Positions 6,362-9,053 of a DNA stretch of 9,053 nt are shown piece after piece. The notes beneath the pieces were generated by a model. The model was not told the DNA's origin. It saw only the letters and a program-made list of their open reading frames with translations, and did no database searches. The stretch covers positions 1-9,053 of the forward strand of contig DNNE01000102.1 in NCBI GenBank assembly GCA_003487805.1, given 5' to 3'. The translations under genes were made by a program, and so were the position numbers. Source of the DNA: Blastocatellia bacterium. Its GTDB lineage: Bacteria; Acidobacteriota; Blastocatellia; Pyrinomonadales; Pyrinomonadaceae. Numbering within the stretch: the first letter of the stretch is position 1; each line of letters opens with the position of its first letter.

Positions 6362-7276
6362 TTAAGTAGCGGCGACGACCTCCGCGTTCTCGTTTTCGGT
6401 TTCTTCCGGCGCCATCGGTTCAGCAGGCACAGCACTGATTGGTTCCTGTTCAGGAACTGGCAGTTCTTCCGGCGTGATCGAGTCGGTGATTTGCGGAGCT
6501 ACCGGGCTCTCCGGAACGGACGCTGTCGTCGCAACTTCGGTTGGTTGTGCCGCAGGCGGCTCTTCCGCCGACGCGCCGCCTTCGGTCAACATTTGCTGGC
6601 CTTCCAGGACCGCGTCAGCGATACGCGATGCGAACAGCCGAACTGCGCGCAGCGCGTCATCGTTTCCGGGGATTACGTAATCGACTCCTTCCGGCGAGCA
6701 GTTGGTATCTACCACTGCAATCACCGGAATGCCGAGCTTGTTAGCTTCCGCGACGGCGATCTCTTCTTTGCGCACATCGATCACGAAGACGGCGTCTGGC
6801 AAGCGAGTCATCGACTTGATGCCCGAGAGTACCTTTTCCAGCCCCAATCGTTCGCGGTCGAGTTTGATGCGTTCTTTCTTGGTCAGCTTTTCATAGCGCC
6901 CGTCGGTTTGCATCACGTCGAGATCTTTTAAGCGCTTGATAGATTTCTGCACTGTCTGAAAGTTCGTGAGCAGGCCGCCCAGCCAGCGCTGATTCACGTA
7001 ATACTGTCCAGAGCGTTCTGCCTCCTCACGTACCGCATCCTGTGCCTGGCGCTTGGTGCCTACGAAGAGCACTGTCTTGCCGCGATCTTCGGCAACCATA
7101 TTGGATACTGCCTGAAGAGCTTCGCGAAACATCTTTTGCGTTTTTTGCAGATCGATAATGTAGATGCCGTTGCGCTCGCCGAAAATGTATTCCTTCATTT
7201 TCGGGTTCCAACGACGTACCTGGTGGCCGAAGTGAACACCGGCCTCCAGCAATTCTTTCATCGTAACGGTTACCAA
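6362..7276 (-). CDS. rpsB: Small-subunit ribosomal protein uS2 with long acidic tail
   Basis: uS2 sits on the back of the 30S subunit and is needed for bS1 binding. The conserved N-terminus LLEAGVHFGHQ (9-19), RWNPKMKEYIFG (22-33), LFVGTKRQAQ (70-79), NQRWLGGLLTNF (95-106), DAVFVIDVRKE (161-171) and CSPEGVDYVIPGNDDALRA (193-211) are all present. The core ends near residue 230. The remaining 74 residues contain 15 Glu, 1 Asp and 13 Pro, with no Lys or Arg, an acidic and probably disordered tail. Total length is 304 against about 240 in E. coli. The start is TTG at 7276: AAGGAG lies 8 nt upstream, an in-frame TAA lies five codons upstream, and the resulting N-terminus MVTVTMKELL matches E. coli MATVSMRDML. 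The next ATG, at 7261, would be too far from the ribosome site. Confidence 0.97.
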   Translation of the reverse strand: MVTVTMKELLEAGVHFGHQVRRWNPKMKEYIFGERNGIYIIDLQKTQKMFREALQAVSNMVAEDRGKTVLFVGTKRQAQDAVREEAERSGQYYVNQRWLGGLLTNFQTVQKSIKRLKDLDVMQTDGRYEKLTKKERIKLDRERLGLEKVLSGIKSMTRLPDAVFVIDVRKEEIAVAEANKLGIPVIAVVDTNCSPEGVDYVIPGNDDALRAVRLFASRIADAVLEGQQMLTEGGASAEEPPAAQPTEVATTASVPESPVAPQITDSITPEELPVPEQEPISAVPAEPMAPEETENENAEVVAAT

Positions 7277-7284
7277 ACTACTTT

Positions 7285-7290
7285 CTCCTT
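7285..7290 (-). promoter_or_regulatory. Shine-Dalgarno site deciding the rpsB TTG start
   Basis: AAGGAG on the minus strand is 8 nt before the TTG at 7274-7276 and 23 nt before the first ATG at 7259-7261. The spacing supports TTG initiation. Confidence 0.75.
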
Positions 7291-7320
7291 ATCAATTGGT
7301 TTATGTACTCGGCGCGACCG

Positions 7321-7402
7321 TGTCCCGACAGTCGGGACAACCAATCTGAAATCGCGACAATGGACTTCTGAGATCTCAAATCTCAGATTTGAAATTTCAA
7401 AA
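7321..7402. repeat. Palindrome plus heptamer array in the rpsI-rpsB spacer
   Basis: TGTCCCGACAGTCGGGACA at 7321-7339 is a perfect 9-bp-arm palindrome around one central base. From 7368 to 7402 the DNA runs in 7-bp steps: CTGAGAT, CTCAAAT, CTCAGAT, TTGAAAT, TTCAAAA. The array abuts the rpsI stop codon. These repeats fill most of the 126-bp gap between S9 and S2. Confidence 0.8.
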
Positions 7403-7795
7403 CTACCGCTTCGAGAACTGGAAGCGCTTGCGCGCGCCCTTCTGTCCGTACTTCTTGCGCTCTTTGATTCGCGGATCACGAGTAATCAGTCCCGCGTGCT
7501 TCAGCGTCGGACGCAAGTCGGCATTGTATTCGAGCAACGCGCGAGTGATGCCGTGACGAATTGCGCCGGCCTGGCCCGCCGGCCCGCCGCCGGCGACATT
7601 CGCCAGGATGTCGAACTTGTTTCCGGTCTCGGTCAGGTTCAACGGCTGACGAATAATCATTCGCAAAGTTTCGTTCGGGAAATACGAATCGAATGGTTTA
7701 CGATTCACCACGACGTTGCCGCCGCCCGGTCGCAAATAAACTCGAGCGGTAGCTGTCTTGCGGCGCCCGGTTCCGTAGTATTCAATATCTGCCAC
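7403..7795 (-). CDS. rpsI: Small-subunit ribosomal protein uS9
   Basis: uS9 lies in the 30S head; its basic C-terminal tail reaches the P-site tRNA. The 130-residue length is standard. YYGTGRRKTATARVYLRPG (6-24), GGGPAGQAGAIRHGITRALL (69-88), RDPRIKERKKYG (106-117) and the C-terminal QFSKR (126-130) are hallmark blocks. The start is GTG at 7795: AAGGA lies 7 nt upstream and an in-frame TAA lies two codons upstream, so no earlier start is possible. The 21-nt gap after rplM indicates that L13 and S9 share a transcript, the near-universal pairing of these genes. Confidence 0.98.
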   Translation of the reverse strand: MADIEYYGTGRRKTATARVYLRPGGGNVVVNRKPFDSYFPNETLRMIIRQPLNLTETGNKFDILANVAGGGPAGQAGAIRHGITRALLEYNADLRPTLKHAGLITRDPRIKERKKYGQKGARKRFQFSKR

Positions 7796-7816
7796 GTCTT
7801 AATCCTTTTTGATTTT

Positions 7817-8272
7817 CTATTTCTGTTTTCTGATGGAAGGGAGGTCGAGGACTTGTGGTAGCTGCGCCGCGTGCGGATGGTCGGCGTCAGCATATACTTT
7901 CAGCTTCTTAGCCATCGCCTTGCCCAATTTCGTTTTGGGCAACATCCCTTTCACTGCCAATTCAATAACCCGCTCGGGATGTTTCGCGAACATCTCAGTC
8001 ACGGAAGTCTCTCGCAATCCCCCCGGATAAAGAGTGTGGCGGCGATAAACCTTGTCCGTCTGTTTCGAGCCGGTAAACATAGCCTTGCGCGCGTTGACCA
8101 CGATCACGTGATCGCCCATGTCCAGAAACGGAGTCCATTGCGGGTTGCGCTTGCCCGTCAAGACGGCAGCAACTTCCGATGCGAGATGGCCGACGGTCTT
8201 GCCGCTGGCATCAACCACATGCCACTTCCGATTTTCAGACAAACCCTGACCGCTGGGAAAGTAAGTCGACAT
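7817..8272 (-). CDS. rplM: Large-subunit ribosomal protein uL13
   Basis: uL13 is an early-assembly protein of the 50S subunit. Its 151 residues include WHVVDASGKTVGHLASEVA (17-35), DHVIVVNA (54-61), the YRRHTLYPGGLR block (76-87), AVKGMLPKTKLGKAM (106-120) and the near-terminal HPHAAQ (132-137), all typical of the family. The ATG at 8272 is preceded by a GAAGG-type ribosome site about 8 nt upstream. It is the first gene of the leftward translation operon and lies about 35 nt after the start of transcription predicted from the promoter at 8315-8343. Confidence 0.98.
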   Translation of the reverse strand: MSTYFPSGQGLSENRKWHVVDASGKTVGHLASEVAAVLTGKRNPQWTPFLDMGDHVIVVNARKAMFTGSKQTDKVYRRHTLYPGGLRETSVTEMFAKHPERVIELAVKGMLPKTKLGKAMAKKLKVYADADHPHAAQLPQVLDLPSIRKQK

Positions 8273-8314
8273 AGATAAACCCTTCTCTAAAAAGCGCCTA
8301 AAACGCGAACGGCT

Positions 8315-8343
8315 AGAATAGGAAACGGGTAAACCGTTGTCAA
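8315..8343 (-). promoter_or_regulatory. Strong sigma70-type promoter of the rplM operon
   Basis: On the minus strand the sequence reads TTGACA (8338-8343), a 17-bp spacer, then TATTCT (8315-8320). The -35 is perfect and the -10 matches 5 of 6 positions. Transcription would begin near 8308, giving a leader of about 35 nt. The spacer includes a short AACGG/CCGTT inverted repeat that could be chance or an operator. Confidence 0.75.
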
Positions 8344-8430
8344 GTTAGCGTTATGCACCTCTTGCCCGCAGGTTCTGATTCGTCGGCAGGTTAGCGAAAA
8401 TAAGCGTCGCGATAATGGACAACTGCGTAC

Positions 8431-8459
8431 TTCACTTTGAAATTCCATGCTGCTAGTAT
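8431..8459 (+). promoter_or_regulatory. Candidate promoter of the tRNA operon
   Basis: TTCACT (8431-8436), a 17-bp spacer and TAGTAT (8454-8459) lie just before the first tRNA; each hexamer matches the consensus at 4 of 6. The DNA after the -10 is GC-rich (GACGCGGCCGC), like the discriminators of stable-RNA promoters under stringent control. Transcription would start near 8466, leaving about 10 nt of leader. Confidence 0.55.
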
Positions 8460-8476
8460 GACGCGGCCGCTACAGG

Positions 8477-8552
<76 letters not shown>

Positions 8553-8739
8553 ACATTCTTGTTCGCGGATTTGCGTCGAGTCATCTGTTCGCATTGCGAC
8601 GTGTGGTTTCGTCGGGCGCGCTTGCAAAACACAACTCACCTCAGTTAAAGTGACGAGTTTGCGACGTGGGCCGGAGTGCGCGCTGATGAGGTCATCTTAT
8701 CTTTTCTCACCGGTTCGTTTCGCACTTACTTGAGCACAG

Positions 8740-8827
8740 GCAGGGGTGGTCGAGTGGTTAATGGCACCGGGCTGTAAACCCGGCGGGCTCACGCCCTACG
8801 TAGGTTCGAACCCTACCCCCTGCACCA
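8740..8827 (+). tRNA. tRNA-Tyr (anticodon GUA), class II
   Basis: An 88-nt tRNA with acceptor GCAGGGG/CCCCTGC, discriminator A and encoded CCA (8825-8827). The anticodon stem is CCGGG/CCCGG with GTA at 8774-8776. The long variable arm with a GGGC/GCCC stem is the bacterial tRNA-Tyr hallmark. The T-arm is GTAGG/CCTAC around TTCGAAC. A 187-bp spacer precedes it, with no gene recognised in the spacer. Confidence 0.97.
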
Positions 8828-8830
8828 TGT

Positions 8831-8872
8831 TTGATCTCAGATCTCGGATTTGAAAATTTGAGATCTCAGAAA
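8831..8872. repeat. Heptamer array between tRNA-Tyr and tRNA-Gly
   Basis: The 49-bp spacer is nearly all 7-bp units: TTGATCT, CAGATCT, CGGATTT, GAAAATT, TGAGATC, TCAGAAA. It shares the pattern ATCTC, A or G, GATTTGAAA with the array at 7368-7402, so the two loci belong to one repeat family. It contains the palindrome TGAGATCTCA. Confidence 0.75.
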
Positions 8873-8876
8873 GTGA

Positions 8877-8952
8877 GCGGGTGTAGCTCAGTTGGTAGAG
8901 CATCAGCCTTCCAAGCTGAGGGTCGCGAGTTCGAGTCTCGTCGCCCGCTCCA
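8877..8952 (+). tRNA. tRNA-Gly (anticodon UCC)
   Basis: A 76-nt cloverleaf: acceptor GCGGGTG/CGCCCGC with one U-G pair, D-arm GCTC/GAGC, anticodon stem TCAGC/GCTGA with TCC at 8910-8912, T-arm CGAG/CTCG around TTCGAGT, discriminator U and encoded CCA (8950-8952). It reads GGA and probably GGG. Third in the tRNA operon. Confidence 0.97.
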
Positions 8953-8961
8953 AGATGTAAG

Positions 8962-8985
8962 GCAATCCCGACTGTTCGGGATTGC
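8962..8985. repeat. 10-bp-stem palindrome after tRNA-Gly
   Basis: GCAATCCCGA, loop CTGT, TCGGGATTGC. On the plus strand it is followed by GTTTGAGA, too U-poor for a convincing terminator. Its core (ATCCCGAC, then TCGGGAT) resembles the palindrome at 7321-7339, suggesting a shared repeat family. It could also guide tRNA processing. Confidence 0.7.
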
Positions 8986-9004
8986 GTTTGAGACTTGAAC
9001 GACG

Positions 9005-9023
9005 CGCAATCTAACAGATTGCG
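9005..9023. repeat. 8-bp-stem palindrome before the fourth tRNA
   Basis: CGCAATCT, loop AAC, AGATTGCG. It lies 8 bp before the partial tRNA. A U-run is absent, so termination is unlikely. It shares the CAATC element with the neighbouring palindrome at 8962-8985. Confidence 0.65.
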
Positions 9024-9031
9024 TTACATGA

Positions 9032-9053
9032 GCCCGCGTAGCTCAGGGGTAGA
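9032..9053 (+). tRNA. Partial tRNA at window edge, probably tRNA-Thr (GGU)
   Basis: GCCCGCGTAGCTCAGGGGT followed by AGA begins like a tRNA: a 7-nt acceptor strand, TA at positions 8-9, then the D-stem GCTC. The anticodon lies outside the window. Identity as Thr(GGU) is inferred only from the conserved Thr-Tyr-Gly-Thr-tuf order. Confidence 0.8.

Noticed and set aside
6287..6931. 214-codon plus-strand open frame
   Set aside because: Antisense to the rpsB tail and core; rich in Arg and Phe as expected from reversed Glu/Pro/Ala codons.
2700..7402. CRISPR array as an explanation for the short repeats
   Set aside because: The units are 7 bp, contiguous and degenerate, without unique spacers, and no cas gene is present.
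7136..7861. 241-codon plus-strand open frame
   Set aside because: It spans rpsB, the repeat-filled spacer and rpsI in antisense; composition reflects those genes, not a protein family.
8630..8670. Possible second promoter between tRNA-Thr and tRNA-Tyr (TTGCAA, then TAAAGT)
   Set aside because: Hexamers match only 4 of 6 with 18-bp spacing and nothing else supports it; chance is likely.
8962..8985. Intrinsic terminator of the tRNA operon
   Set aside because: The stem is good but is followed by GTTTGAGA rather than a U-run, and another tRNA begins 46 bp later.

Overview
The window holds a compact bacterial translation locus on the minus strand, two large membrane proteins downstream of it, and a divergent tRNA operon on the plus strand. 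Gene content, the many small palindromic and heptameric repeats between genes, and the pair of big polytopic membrane proteins suggest Acidobacteriota (perhaps a Blastocatellia-like lineage). This phylum call is an inference from general resemblance, not proven by any single marker.

Layout, in transcription order. Leftward from a strong sigma70-type promoter at about 8315-8343 run rplM (L13), rpsI (S9, GTG start), rpsB (S2, TTG start, long acidic tail), tsf (EF-Ts), pyrH (UMP kinase) and frr (ribosome recycling factor). This joins the rplM-rpsI pair to the classic rpsB-tsf-pyrH-frr cluster. The genes supply two ribosomal proteins of the small subunit, one of the large subunit, the factor that recharges EF-Tu, the first committed pyrimidine-nucleotide kinase, and the factor that splits ribosomes after termination. 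After a 216-bp spacer made largely of palindromes come two overlapping genes for multi-spanning membrane proteins. The second (77-1756) resembles the TIGR03663/Agl23-like group of GT-C-type proteins. The first (1725-3764) has the same general architecture: many membrane segments and a soluble C-terminal tail.

Rightward from about 8431 runs a tRNA operon: Thr(UGU), Tyr(GUA), Gly(UCC), and the first 22 bases of a fourth tRNA cut by the window edge. The order matches the E. coli thrU-tyrU-glyT-thrT-tufB operon, so the fourth gene is probably Thr(GGU) and tuf should follow outside the window. The divergent arrangement would place EF-Tu and its exchange factor EF-Ts on either side of one regulatory region.

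The least ordinary part is the repeat content. Degenerate 7-bp tandem repeats occur between rpsI and rpsB, between pyrH and frr, between two tRNAs, and in frame inside the first membrane-protein gene. Perfect or near-perfect palindromes sit in most of the other spacers. No defence system, CRISPR array, transposase or other clearly new multi-gene system is visible.
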